Positions 34,035-45,345 are shown, counted from the first letter of the stretch. The stretch: 64,000 bases of DNA from Sepiola atlantica (GCA_963556195.1 OY744519.1:105986500-106050499); one strand, 5' to 3'. Notes: generated from the sequence alone by a model not told the origin. Translations and numbers: made by a program.

Positions 34035-35107
34035 AATGACACACAAAACTAGCAACCACCAGACCCTTGTACCAAGGGATTCTGCTCTCTACCATAGCCA
34101 GCCTCAGTAGCACCAGGAGACGCAGACGCACCACCCTTACCAACACCTGCTTCCTCAAAATCCCTTTCTTTAGCGATAGATCTCGCTTATCCACGCTTTC
34201 CTTGTTCTCCTTATACCCTTACATTGAGGCCCCTTTTCCTCTACCCCCTAAACCCACACTCACCTTTCCCTACTTATATTTTCTTTATACAACTTTCTTG
34301 TCGATACTCTTCTCAACAACTCTTACAACCTCTTATTTATAGACTAAGCCACCTACACTTAGAGCATTAAGAATCGATTCCCATATATTATACTTACACT
34401 TAATTAGTTTCGTTCACTATGCAATAATATATTAATAATCTTGTAATTATATGTTGTTTTATTATATATTAACCCTTTTCTCTCCCTTTCTCCTTTAACA
34501 ACCTCCTGTTCGCACACTCTAGGTCCCTGAGTATAATGGAAGAGATACAGGCTTTAGATAGTCTAATTCTATCTTACCATGCATCAAGTAACTTTACTTA
34601 ATACTCTTTTTTTAACCATCAATAACTCCTGCCATCTTAGAGCTGAAGTCTTTACCACTCTTACTACCCCCCTTAACTAATACCTGAGTGTTGATCCGAA
34701 CCTATATTTACAATTGCAACACATAACATAACTATTAAATATTTAATTTAAAAAACGAAAAAAACGAAACATTAAATTATATATATATTTTTAAAAATAA
34801 ATAAAATAAATGAAACCTTATCATTAATATTTAATATTTACTAAATTTATTAATCTTGATAATCTGTTACATATCTTTACTATTGCATTTTCTGAGAATC
34901 TCATGTTGTTTTGTTTTTTTAATAGCCGCGTCCTCCCAGCTTTCCACAACTGACACAGCCGGTCAAATTTTTGTTTCTTTTTGAAAAAGTGGTTGTTTCT
35001 CTCGAAATGATAAAAGTTTCTACAATTCCGAGCCTTTAAATATTCAGCAGTAAGCCAACCAATTTTTCAATTTATTGTCCTTATATTTAATTTTTTGAAA
35101 TATAAAT
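34035..35107 (+). repeat. Inverted, internally deleted copy of the PLE tail
   Basis: Reads TIASLSSTRRRRRTTLTNTC and FLKIPFFSD (34090-34180), matching TIASLSNTKIHRHITLTDTF in the minus-strand copy. It then jumps, with a deletion corresponding to 32184-32760 of the main copy, into the non-coding tail, which it follows to 35107. The deletion removes the GIY-YIG part. Confidence 0.85.
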
Positions 35108-35469
35108 GAATTGATTTGAGATTTACCGTCTCATGTCATTTATTTATTTACCAGAACTAAGTCTATTCCGCAAAAAGTATTGTGCTTAGTGTATGAGGCG
35201 ACAAAAACAAGACTGAACCATAAATAGGTATGGCACACCGCGGTGTTAAACAAAGATACTATGCACACAGATATAGCGTCTTTTCTTGTAACACATTACA
35301 CAAATAGTTCCGAGCCTGACACATAGATGAAGCCAATAATAAAAAAACATGCATGATTTTTATAAAGTACTAACATTCAAATATAACGTATCTGAATTTT
35401 ACCACAATCAGATTGTTAGTTAACTAATTAGTTATTTAATTGAAGCTAGTGTTGCAAATTTTGAAAACG
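35108..35469. other. Short AT-rich gap before mariner
   Basis: Presumed 5' non-coding part of the mariner element; the terminal inverted repeat was not resolved by eye. Confidence 0.4.
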
Positions 35470-36420
35470 ATGAAAAAATCTGAATTTCGTGTGTTGATAT
35501 AGCATTGGTTTCTTATAGCAAAATAGTGTTTAGACGAATCAAAGGCTTTAGAAGTTTTATTCGGGCTCTGCTCTGTCAGAAACTTCGGTTAAGAGGCGGT
35601 ATACTGACATAAACAGGATCGTACAGACATAAATAATTCAGGTCACCTAAATACTAAAAACATCAAAAGTCGACAAATTCGGTTTGACTGATGGTAAATT
35701 GAAATTGCGTAAGATTGCAGTAGAGATGAAGATATCAAAGCGCAGTGTATTCACAAATTTGCATGAACATTTGTCAATGAGAAAACTGTGTTCAAAGTGA
35801 GTGCTGCGTTGACGAGTCTGGGCGTTATTTTCAACTCTTTCAACACAACAAAATTGATCAACTATTTAACTCAGGAACTAAATCATCTGTCGATAGAAGC
35901 CGATAAAAGCCGCTCAAAGCGACCAAAAACGCAAACATTACCAGGCAAGGTTTGTCCATCTTATTTTGAGATGGTCAAGGTATATTATCATCGATTACTT
36001 TGAGAAAAGACGGATCATCAGTTGCGAATATTATAGAGCATTATTAGCGCATTTCAAGGAAAAAAACCGCCGTAAAAGAGTAGCAAATGAAGAAGAAAAA
36101 GTGTTCCTTCACTAAGAAAATGCACCGTGTCAGAAGTCGGTTGCAACGAGGACAAAACTACATTAATTGCACTTCGAATAGCTTCTACAAACCACTCTAT
36201 TCTTTATATCTGGCCCAAGAGAATACTTGCTATTTGCAGACCTCAAAAGAATGTCATAAAAAAATAAATTTTACTCAAATTAAAAACTTATATCGGTAAG
36301 TGAAGCATTGTTTTAGGCCAAAGACAAATCGTTCTAAATAAAAGGCATCAAATGGTAAGGGAAGCGTTGGAATAAGTGTGTCGGCCTAGAGGGAGACTAT
36401 GTTGAGAATCGAGTCGAATT
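35470..36420 (+). pseudogene. mariner (Mos1-like) transposase
   Basis: Begins MKKSEFRVLI (35470). There follow LRKIAVEMKISKRSVFTNLH and EHLSMRKLCSK (helix-turn-helix part, 35705-35800), IIIDYFEKRRIISCEYYRALL (35985-36045, the 'GI..idyl..g.tI....Y..lL' block), KVFLH and ENAPC-like text with NAP converted (36095-36130), a degraded 'PPYSPDLAPSDY' block (36180-36225), FADLKRM-like (36235-36255) and LEGDYVEN (36387-36410). This is the full order of a ~345-aa mariner transposase of the Mos1/mauritiana type. Frameshifts and stops are numerous. The aspartates of the catalytic D,D34D set are not reliably readable. Confidence 0.85.
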
Positions 36421-36559
36421 TAGAGTGAAAGTTTTTTGTTCTTTACATTAGTTAGGAGCGGGATTTATTAAGTGGTGTGTTAGTTCTCACAAAATTAGGT
36501 TAATATTTTAGTGGATATTATATTATGTGCATATCTTTTTCGCATCTTCGCTGTTTCTT

Positions 36560-37010
36560 TGTGCTCTTAATTGGATTAGATTTTTAAAAATTTAACCATC
36601 AATTCTCGATTGGGATTTTGTCTGTGGACTGCCTTGGCCACTTCAAGATATTTAAATTAGTTTTAGTAAAACATTTTTCATTGTGCTTACAATTATTATC
36701 TGGTGGGAAGATCCAATAGGGAGAAAGTTTAAGATTTTCAACCGAAATTATTAAAAACTCTTTCAGAATATTTTGATATTCTGCGGAATTGATTCTACTA
36801 TATGTTCCTAGCATGTTGCCAATACTTTGTGATGAAAACATCTCCAAATCACGATTCTGCCACAAGCACATTTTGCTGTTGGAACTGTATTCTTTGGTTT
36901 GATTGTATCGCCATTTTTCCTCCGCACATGGTTTCTAGAATTACGTACACACAACGCAATTTTGCCTTCGTATTTCCATAATAACTTCCATAATACGATT
37001 TGGGAGCAAT
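36560..37010 (-). pseudogene. Tc1-like transposase, C-terminal half
   Basis: The minus strand reads VRRKNGDTIKPKNTVPTAKC and GRIVIWRCFHHK (36940-36840; family pattern 'vWRk.g....p.nt.pTvKhGGGsimvWGcf'), then INSAEYQNILKEFLI and FPPDNNCKHNEKC (36800-36690; 'FqqDNDpkHtak'), then LNILKWPRQSTDKIPIEN (36650-36600; 'vl.WPsqSPDlNPIEnlW'). The catalytic D of the DND box is present, and the DLNPIEN box has changed to DKIPIEN. Several frame breaks. The N-terminal DNA-binding half was not found. Confidence 0.88.
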
Positions 37011-37795
37011 AATGCAATATACTTAACAGCAATCGGAAACAAACAAAATGTTCAACACATCACTTTTACCAAAACCATTAAAATTTAGTTTTCTACCGAT
37101 CTGTATAATTTTAAAATACGGAAACTTATTGTAAAATGTATCATCTCTGGATATGTTATCGCTACTTTCATTCAGCAAAACACAAGTCAATTAAAAATGG
37201 ATGTTGTTTGTAAGTGGTTGCTTATTCCAAGATTAAAAGATAGTAAAAAAGGCTTACCCAACCGCTAAACTTAAGTCCGCTGGGTGCCAGTTGCACTTCG
37301 AGTAAGTTATAAGGTAAATATTTTGTTGAGGAGTGAAACACCACCAACAACAGAGAGGTAAGACATATTGGATTCTGACTACATACGAAAGACAGATATT
37401 GACGAAATCTCATATTGAAATAAAAAATGCTTTAAAACGGTTTCTGAACTTTAAAACTATGTATGTCGGTAGATAATTAAGTTTCATTGCGTTTTGTAAA
37501 AGTTATTTGTCGTATATTTTGTTTGTTTTACATACTTTTAGTTTACTATACTGCATGACTTCAGATTGTTTTCTCATCTTCATGTTTACAAATGAATTCC
37601 AATCTAGAATCTATTTGTCATTTCAATAAAAACTGAATTTTAAGAGGGATGCATGATTTTCGATTATTCGTATAAATGTTAGTATTTAGTATACGTTTAG
37701 TGACACAAATTGTTTGACGAAAGCAAATAATCCCTAAACTCCTGAGTAACCCTTGAATGTAGTTTAATGTGATGCATTAATTTGCTAAAATATCC
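37011..37795. other. Non-coding stretch, nothing recognised
   Basis: Unique AT-rich DNA with no supported gene or repeat. Confidence 0.5.
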
Positions 37796-37799
37796 TGTG

Positions 37800-38045
37800 T
37801 AATGTTATCTCCTTCCTTATACTGCTAAAATGTTATCCCTTTCTTATATTGCTAGAACGTTGTCGCTTTCTGATACTGTTCAAATGGTATCCCTTTATTA
37901 TACTGCTAAAATGTTATCTCTTTCTTATACTAAAATGGTATCCCTTTCTTATGCTAAAATGTTATCCTTTTCTCATGCTAAAATGTTATGCTAAAATGGT
38001 ATCCCTTTCTTATACTGCTAAAATGTTATCCTTTTCTCATACTGC
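37800..38045. repeat. ~30-bp minisatellite
   Basis: About nine units of TATACTGCTAAAATG, then KTTATCCCTTTCT, 20-33 bp long because some units lack ACTG. The 82-aa frame at 37849-38097 (MVSL..LKCYPF repeats) is a reading of the array. Confidence 0.9.
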
Positions 38046-38049
38046 TCTC

Positions 38050-39080
38050 CAAATTTTAATAGAGTTGGAACAGAAAAAAATAATCGAAACAAGATAAGGT
38101 TTTTTTTCATAGCTCATTATTTATTTTTAATAGAATGTCAACATTCCCTTGATTACACTTCTGCCGTACAGATGCATTCAACTCACTTGCCCCTAGCTGG
38201 AAAGAGAAAACGGCGGAGCGTCCGTTCACTTCTATCGTTAAATCTGCTTTGATCTTTTCTCCATTATCGGTGATACAATTCTGCAATTGTTTTAACTACG
38301 TTTCTATGTCGGCATACCTCCACATAAAAACAAAGATATATTTATACTTTCATTCATTAATCAACTCTGAAATTATCAGAACAATCACAGTCGTATTATA
38401 GGTTATGTTTTTTATTTATTATTCTGCTGTTTCGATCACCACGAGGTGATCTCGTTATACTAGAATAAATATACCGTGGGGTAGCTGTTCTGATTTGATT
38501 TTCAAATGTTTGCGCAATTTTTTTAATAAATACAATATTCAGTCTGTCTGAGATTTTCCTGTCAGTGTTACCTTCATTCCCGAGCGGAACAATATGTTCT
38601 TTTTTTGTAAATTTGCCAATTCGTCACTTCATACAATACAACATGTTCTGTTTGTATTTTTAGTCATATAACCACTACTGATGATGTTATTGAAACATTT
38701 TAGAACAGATATTCTCAACTGGGGTCCATATAGACTCCCGCGGGTAAAAGTCAGCTTCAACGGTCCCAAGAAAAAAACGGTTCTATTTATTTATGTATTT
38801 TGTTTACCAGAAGAGTATATGCATTTATTGAATTTTTCAAGATCTGTATGTGTCTTTTCTGTTATAAATATAACGAAATTGATTCATTGTTAGTTTATAT
38901 TAACTAAAAAATAATTTTAAAAATTATATATGCAGATATAGGTTCCACGCGTGATAAAATGGCGTCAACAAGTAAAATGAGGTAGAGAACCCCTATTCTA
39001 GAATGTTAAGTTTTAATAATCTAGAGTATAAAGTAGTTTTAAACTCTGAAATTTACATTGTACGAATACCTGTTTTTACT
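38050..39080. other. Mostly non-coding; hammerhead-like hairpin on minus strand
   Basis: No gene recognised. On the minus strand at 38467-38417, GATCACC-TCGT-GGTGATC followed directly by GAAAC forms a perfect stem II-like hairpin. TTATTC and GAATAA on the outside can pair as a stem I. The upstream core reads AACGA in place of GATGA, so it is a relic at best. Confidence 0.4.
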
Positions 39081-39557
39081 GTAGAATTTGGATTATTCGG
39101 ACTGCTGTTCTCATCTTGAGTGTTATTCTAACAACGCTCCGACCGCTGTGATCCCTGGCCTTCTTCAGGTGTATATTTCTGAACTCTGGAATTTTCTTGT
39201 CGAACTGGGGAGACTAGATAGCAAGGACCTGTAGCGCAATGGATATAGTACTAAGTAATATTCAGTTCTAAGTGATACTCACCTGAATGTTAAATGTTCA
39301 ATCCTCGGTGCAGGTGATACAAATGATTGTGACCTACTGAAACTTCTCCCAATCATGGCTAACGAAACGATAGCATGCTACTCCTGTTGATTAAATAAAG
39401 GGTTCTATTTGAAATTCTGTCCAGATTCCCGAGTTCGACAGAAACAATCCCGAGTTCGAAAAGATACACCTGAAGAAAGCCGGAGGTTACAGCGGCCGAA
39501 ACGTTGTGAGAATAACACTCAAGATGAGAACAGTAGTCCGAATAATCCAAATTCTAC
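39081..39557. repeat. Long foldback enclosing a tRNA-like sequence
   Basis: Arms of about 130 bp, 39081-39212 and 39426-39557, pair as GATTATTCGGACTGCTG (39091) with CAGTAGTCCGAATAATC (39531). The right arm carries CTGAAGA (39470), GCCG..CGGC and GAAAC (39498), a hammerhead-like tail with one core change. The 210-bp loop holds a tRNA-Arg-like sequence. Confidence 0.8.
39226..39316 (+). pseudogene. tRNA-Arg-like sequence
   Basis: GACCTGTAGCGCAATGGATA matches the 5' part of tRNA-Arg, including the A box (TAGCGCAATGG). GTTCAATCCTCGGTGCAGGT supplies a B box and the 3' acceptor strand (CAGGT pairs with ACCTG). The anticodon region is expanded and does not fold cleanly. Most likely a tRNA pseudogene or SINE head. 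Confidence 0.7.
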
Positions 39558-39599
39558 AAATTATCAATCCTTATCACAAAAATTCAGACACATAACTTT

Positions 39600-40055
39600 T
39601 TACTCTTTCAAATCGATAAATAAATGTATTTCATGAAAACCATTTTTTCTATGCACTTGTACTGTTTATGCATCTGTGTAAGTAAATTATATGAAAAATA
39701 TGTTTGTTTATTAGTTGGTAATACAAATGTCGTAGGCGAACAAATATCTGTTGCCTACCACTTTATATAGATACAATAAAATACAAATTTAGATATCCTG
39801 CTGGATCAATAAAACAAATGAATAAGCAGAAATACAAAAAAGAACTTCCCATATTAAAAGCACTTCGCAATACATATATATGAAAAGAATTGCTCAATAC
39901 ATACAAATATAAAAATGAACATACCGAAACAAAAGTAAAATACGCAGGCAAATCTTTATTACCCCGGGTTACACCAAACAATTGTCACGTAAATTTACGA
40001 TTCTTGTTTGGTGAAAGCCGGGCAGTAAAATTTAGCGAAAAGTGCATTTTATTAT
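39600..40055. other. Non-coding stretch, nothing recognised
   Basis: No supported feature apart from a CCCGG-containing segment near 39965. Confidence 0.5.
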
Positions 40056-40060
40056 ATCTA

Positions 40061-40099
40061 TCTCTCCCTCTCCCTCTCTCTGTTTCTCTCTCTCTCTCA

Positions 40100-40170
<71 letters not shown>

Positions 40171-40171
40171 C
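40061..40171. repeat. (CT)n(CA)n(TA)n(TG)n compound microsatellite
   Basis: CT run, then CACACA, TATATA and TGTGTG in order; the last three are self-complementary. Confidence 0.95.
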
Positions 40172-40714
40172 ACGCGCGTGTAAGGTAATCAAAGACAGTC
40201 CTCATAAACACAGTGACAGAAACGTTAATAGCTGCTGTAAACGCCATAAGACGTTTGCTTCCATGAAACGCTACGATGAAGAAGCGCCGATGAAAAATGT
40301 CATCGGTATAACGTAGTCTTCCAAGACATTACAAGACATTACTTATGTATACTATCTTAACATCATACCAATATACAACCTGTCTCTTATAATACTAAAC
40401 CAAGCTTACGAAATGACTATTAAATGTCAACTGAAGAACATGTCTATACCGATTAAGTTATAACAATAATCTCGAAATTACATCCTTTGCACGTTTTTTT
40501 CCACAGATCTATTCCATACAATAACACATCTTACTCTTTACAGCGTTTCTCGAGGAACAAATTGAGATTCGAACATCTAGGGCAAATATTTAACACGCTC
40601 GCACATTTGTACTCATTTCGGTTGCTTATTTTTGCTAGTTTAGACTGTCGCATGTCTCGTAATATCACAACTATTTTAATCAAACAACAAATAAGACTAT
40701 AAGACAATGATTAC

Positions 40715-40925
40715 AAAGAAGTAATGTGTAGTATCTGTTCTAATACTACGCTTTATATTTTTTTACTATCAGTCAGTAAAGGGCAATCCATCTTTAATTT
40801 GATACTTTAAATGTTGTCATAATACAGAGTATCCTCTTTAGGTGAGCTGGTTCTGCCCATATTAAAAATCGACATTGTGCCTAACTTTGCTCTCGTTGGG
40901 GAGTCACGTAAATAGGGAAATAGTA
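40715..40925 (+). repeat. U2-tagged SINE-like repeat, copy B
   Basis: The head AATGTGTAGTATCTGTTCTA is an exact match to U2 GTGTAGTATCTGTTCT. The tail GACATTGTGCCTAACTTTGC matches copy A at 15880. Between them GGTGAGCTGGTTCTGCCCAT corresponds to the copy A hairpin. About 200 bp overall. Confidence 0.7.
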
Positions 40926-41179
40926 AATAACCCAATAAAAATATTCATTTAGATGCAACAAGGATATTCATTAAATAAAGCGTGGATGGTGATTGTGTCA
41001 ATTGTCAATGTATGCGAATTGTGTTTGTGGTAGTATCAGAGTCTGTGCGTATAGTGTGCGAAACGTCTTCCTCACTGCTTGTGAGTAGGAAATATATTGG
41101 ATAAGGGGAGTGAGTTGTAACAGTATATTGACAGTGCTGCTAGTTTGCTCCCCAAGTGAAATGTTGTGAATTTTTCGCT

Positions 41180-41490
41180 TGTGGAGGAAACGTTGCGGAT
41201 GGTTAACTGTTATTCAAGTTCGCGCGTCAGTACAGAGAAGATTGACCCAAACACGCATTCCGAGATTCGAAGTGGACGAATCGTTAACGGGAAGATAGGG
41301 TTAATTCCGTCGTGGAGAAGAGGTGTGTCGTTTGCAGATTTGCTCGCGTTGTGCGACTGCGATCGTTTTATAGACGTCTGCATTGAACGTTTAATAAAAT
41401 TTTCTTTCACGATTAACATGTCGGTTGGCCAGTTGTCGAGTCGGCGCTTTGTTCACGTCCGCGCATTGTCACTTCTGTAGCACAAGTTGG
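41180..41490 (+). other. CpG-rich patch with 104-aa open frame
   Basis: Locally rich in CpG (TTCGCGCG, TTCGAAGTGGACGAATCG, GTCGGCGC, TCCGCGC) in an otherwise CpG-poor, AT-rich window. The plus-strand frame 41166-41480 has no domain that I recognise. It could be an unmethylated promoter or first exon, or a young transposon piece. There is no splice-site evidence strong enough to call an exon. Confidence 0.35.
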
Positions 41491-42475
41491 ACTGAAAAAC
41501 TACATTTTTCTTAGGCCTGACAAGACACATCTGCTGTATGACAAATGTGAACCTACGCGTGTTCGGCTCGCTTTAATAATTACGTATTCTAATTTATTTC
41601 ATGAGAAAAGAAAAAGGAGGGTTAATTTTAATCTTGATAGCAAGTGATAATTATAAAAACGAGAAAAATAATAACGTATGCAAATTTAATTTTCATGTGC
41701 AAAGAAAAGGAGGCTTAATATAAATAACTGATAATAAAAATAAAACAAGTTTCTTTCATTTTTAATGAATACAAACATATTCCTTTGTTCTTTATATTTT
41801 TGTGACTAAAATAGAAATTAATCTACGGGCATTTTATTTATCTTTAAAATTTTGCAAAATAGTTCAAAGTATAGTAGAGTTTCAATATAAAATAAGATGT
41901 GTCACAAAGTCAAAATTAGATGGCGTTTGATAGGGGTTAGCTGTTATCTTATTGGGCTATTCTCTAAACAACTACATTCACTGTATTGGTAAAACATACT
42001 TAACATTATCCCTAATGGTTTGACGTTTCTTATCTATAAACATATATGTACAAATTCATCGGTTGTTGTATGGGTTTACTAAAAACAACAGAGATAGCTG
42101 AAAAAATGCTAAGTGTTGTGGTTAATAGAATTCTCCCAAATCTATCTAGGTATGAGCGGCTCATTTTTTTCCGGGTTGTTTCAAGAGATTAAAACAAGCA
42201 AGACAGTTTCTTAGTGAGAGAAAGTGCGATTATTGAGGGTTAAATTTTAAAAAAAAGCTGGATCAGATTCAGAGGTATGGATTGTGTGGTGTTCTCTAAG
42301 ATATGTACCATTTTTGCGGGCGGGGAAGGGACAAAATGAAAATAGGGAGTGGTCATCTCGGAGGATATCTAATACCGAAAGAACGAAGAGGACAAGGACT
42401 CATTTGTACCACTAGCTAAGTAGAGTTTGCTAAATGGGATTGGTCTGATAAAATCTCAGGTCAACGTGCAACATG
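41491..42475. other. Non-coding stretch
   Basis: Nothing recognised with confidence. Scattered readings near 42110-42480 did not resolve into a known family. Confidence 0.45.
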
Positions 42476-42479
42476 CCTA

Positions 42480-42775
42480 GGCAAGGAACAGGAGAGAGAG
42501 CGTGAGAAAGCGAGAGAGAACGAATTCATTTATTCTTTCAAGTAACACTTATCTCGCATATTATTTCTATAAAACTCTACTCGCATACTTGCGCTTTAAG
42601 TTAAATTTAACTTGCATGTTTGTTGTGTTGTTTTTTTGTAAGTTTTACTCAATTAGTTGTTTTGATTTTACGGTAAGATTTACCTTGCGTATGACAACAG
42701 TAGGAAATAAAATGTTATTCATAAAAATATAAAGTACTTACTACTCTCCCAGGCAACGCCTGCCAGCTCTGCTAG
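42480..42775 (+). mobile_element. Helitron-like 3' end
   Basis: A GC-rich hairpin AGGCAACGCCT (42751-42761) is followed after 10 nt by CTAG (42772-42775) and then T. Helitrons end in CTRR, 10-12 nt downstream of a short hairpin, inserted before T. The 5' end was not identified; a GA-rich tract at 42490-42520 lies inside. Confidence 0.5.
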
Positions 42776-43795
42776 TATTACATAAATTTTAAGCTGAGTA
42801 TATAGCAATATTTATGTATGTTTTACTGGAGTGTTCGCTTCAAAATTACATCGATAAATAGAAGCGAAATGTTAATGTGATTTTATTTTATTGATATTGT
42901 TTCAGAAGACGATATGACAAAAATGTTTTCGAGTTTTAAACCCACGATTTTTCACCAAAATATAAAGAAAAGATTCTACGTGTTCTGCCGAATTATCATT
43001 CGCGTTAATAATAACCCACTTCCAGACTAGATATTGTAACTGATACAGTTACCATTTGGGGTGAGTCATATAAAGCTTAGACATATTTTGGGATGAAGCG
43101 ACAGTTGTCATTTTAAGAAAATTTGGGAATTTACTTGCTGATGACGAGTACAACATGGCCGTAATTAACTAAAGACTAACCCTAAGACAACGTGGCGGTC
43201 GACAATTTTGTGATAGGTCTGTAGACCCTCCATTCAGCTTTACATCCAGACAGTCGGAATCGCTTCCCATTGTTCATCAATCAAAACTAGATAGAAATAG
43301 AGAATAAACAATATACATATGTCACCAGAGTCCATGAAGTTAACGCTTTACAATACGAGTATATGAGAAAAACGAACGAAGTATAATTTTAATTTCTGTG
43401 TGTCGATATATTGAAGAAGAAAATTGAACCGAATTTATATTGTTAACATTTTCGCAATTACCGATATCACATATATTTGTGTAACACACGAAAATGTATT
43501 TTGAACCTTACATTCACAGATTACAAATCCGCAGCAGATAAAGACCGGTTGAGACTCGTATATTTTCTAAGACGCATGAACGTGTTTTTAAACTTTCAAA
43601 TTAACTGGTGAATTTTTACCTGATTTCGGATTTCTTAGCTAACCGATGAACGGGGAAGGACCACGGAAAAATGATCACTCTTAATAGAAAGATACGTGCT
43701 TCTAAATTTTCAGCGAAATGCCACAATTGAACGAAGAAACAAAGCAGTAAGATGCAGTTTTGTGTATTTAATTGTTTTTGAGTTGTGTTTTTCTC
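42776..43795. other. Non-coding stretch, nothing recognised
   Basis: Unique AT-rich sequence; no supported gene. Confidence 0.5.
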
Positions 43796-43990
43796 AAATG
43801 CCGATATCATTGTCTAACACACGAAGCATACGGTGATACTTTACTATATATATATATATAGTAAATATGAATTAAAATCAACATGACGTGAATTAAAATC
43901 CCTACACTAAAGATTACGTAAGCATGACACATCGATGTATGTAGGTAATAATAATTAATATTTACATAAAGAATATTATTATTGCCCCGT
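43796..43990 (+). repeat. SINE-tail repeat, copy 2
   Basis: TCTAACACACGAAGCATACG...GATACTTTACTATA (related to 45383-45435) is followed by GACGTGAATTAAAATCCCTACACTAAAGATTACG and CATCGATGTATGTAGG, the tail shared with 8820-8880 and 44230-44300. Confidence 0.65.
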
Positions 43991-44149
43991 TACAAGGCTT
44001 GGTGCACTCTGAGAGAATTAAATAATGAGCAGTAATACTACGGCTTAAATGCGAGATTCCAACTCTTTTGTTGTTGTTGTCGAATCCTGTCGCTCTGTTC
44101 ACCATAGTGCCCGCTGATTTGCCGTTTATAAAGTTAAAGTCCATGCTAG

Positions 44150-44318
44150 TTGAGGGCGGCAGAGGGGATAGATACCGGACTACGAGTCAGTGGCGCCTTG
44201 GAAACCGGTGTTGAGCCCCCCCCCCCGACCTACGTGAATTAGCATCCCTACACTGAAGATTGCGTAGGTATAAAACATCGATGTCTGTAGTTTATAATAA
44301 TTAATTTACTTAAAAATG

Positions 44319-44325
<7 letters not shown>
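44150..44325 (+). repeat. tRNA-derived SINE, copy 3
   Basis: A head with GGACTACGAGTCAG and a B-box-like GGTGTTGAGCCCC, then a C-run, then the family tail CTACACTGAAGATTGCG and CATCGATGTCTG. It ends in (TA)n at 44321-44364. Confidence 0.7.

Positions 44326-44364
<39 letters not shown>
44321..44364. repeat. (TA)n microsatellite
   Basis: Pure TA run. Confidence 0.95.
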
Positions 44365-44366
<2 letters not shown>

Positions 44367-44379
44367 CTAATAGCGATTT

Positions 44380-44900
44380 AGTATATTTCTGTCTGAAGTC
44401 GAAACTATATTATTACTTCTATTAATTGTACTATTGTTCTTCTATTATTAATAGAGCCTTGGTATCTGTCTGTCTGTCTGTCTGAAGTATAAAACTATAC
44501 TATTCCATTAATTTTACTAAACTATAGTATTAGTTTTGATTTCTCTATTTTATCTACTTATCAGTTCCTATATATACCCATTCCAAAACTTTCAAATTTA
44601 CATAATTCATTTGTTTTAAAGTTTCTAATAAATTAATATTTGCAATGATGTTTTTTTTTTCAGATGAATTTTAAATATTTCATTTAATTTTTCTTTGTTT
44701 TACATTTTACGCCGTAATGGGTAAATTTTGTTTAAAAACTATGTGTTTATTATTCTGTGTTTTATTTATTAAAATAAAAGAATGTGGTGATTTTCTTTTT
44801 TCTGTATAAAAAAAAATAAACACATTTTACTGAGCAATTAAATAAAACAACTAGCAAAAATATGCCACCGGAGGGAGCATATATTTGTAGTATTTCTAAT
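44380..44900 (+). repeat. TCTG-start / CTAG-palindrome element, copy 1
   Basis: Includes GGTATCTGTCTGTCTGTCTG and a 3' hairpin built on AGCAAAAATATGC ... GCATATATTTG around 44853-44890, then a degenerate repeat of the TCTG part (44900-45040). The same start and end motifs bracket 49205-50975, so this is a shorter member of the same family. Confidence 0.55.
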
Positions 44901-45114
44901 GGAGATTTGGTATATGCTTATGTGAAGCGGAAACTACTAACTAGTATTACTTCTATTAATAACGGAGAATTACATCTGTCTCTCTGAGGTCAAACTATAC
45001 TATAACTATAACGGAGATTTGGTATCTGTCTAAAATCGTAACTATTACTGCTTTTTAATGCTGAATTCAGTTTGCTATACTATTTGAAACTAATGTACTA
45101 TCGTTGAATGCTTA

Positions 45115-45345
45115 ATTTAGGGGATAGTGTAGTATCTGTTTTATCTTCATTCTACCATTGTCCAGGCATTAACACCTATTTTGGAAATGTGAACCTGTGG
45201 TAATATGTGTTCTGTTTTAATTATAGCATGCACCCACGCATTACCCTCTTCTTTTATTTTTGGGATGTAGTCTTGTATGTGCTCTGTTGTCATGAAACCA
45301 TCTTGCCAGGCTTTGCCCTATATTTGAGGAGTAGTATATGTTTCC
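45115..45345 (+). repeat. U2-tagged minisatellite, array 4 (opposite orientation)
   Basis: Three to four diverged units: GTGTAGTATCTGTTTTATCT, then CATTCTACCATTGTCCAGGC and ATTAACACCT. Later units read GTAATATGTGTTCTG and GTAGTCTTGTATGTGCTCTG, then TCATGAAACCATCTTGCCAG. It is the reverse complement of arrays 1-3, with the U2 segment on the sense strand. Confidence 0.75.

Larger units (their letters stand above)
31241..35107 (-). mobile_element. Penelope-like element flanked by an inverted copy of its tail
   Basis: The main copy runs on the minus strand from about 34000 down to 31241. A second, inverted partial copy (plus strand, about 34035-35107) mirrors the tail. The outer boundaries pair as TTAAATATAAGGACA (31257) with TGTCCTTATATTTAA (35077), and AAATTTGACCGGCTGTGTCA with TGACACAGCCGGTCAAATTT further in. 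Penelope-like elements are known to carry terminal repeats in direct or inverted orientation, so this can be one complex insertion. Two independent insertions are the alternative. Confidence 0.8.

Noticed and set aside
39226..39316. Functional tRNA-Arg gene
   Set aside because: The anticodon arm is expanded and unpaired, and it sits in the loop of a foldback.
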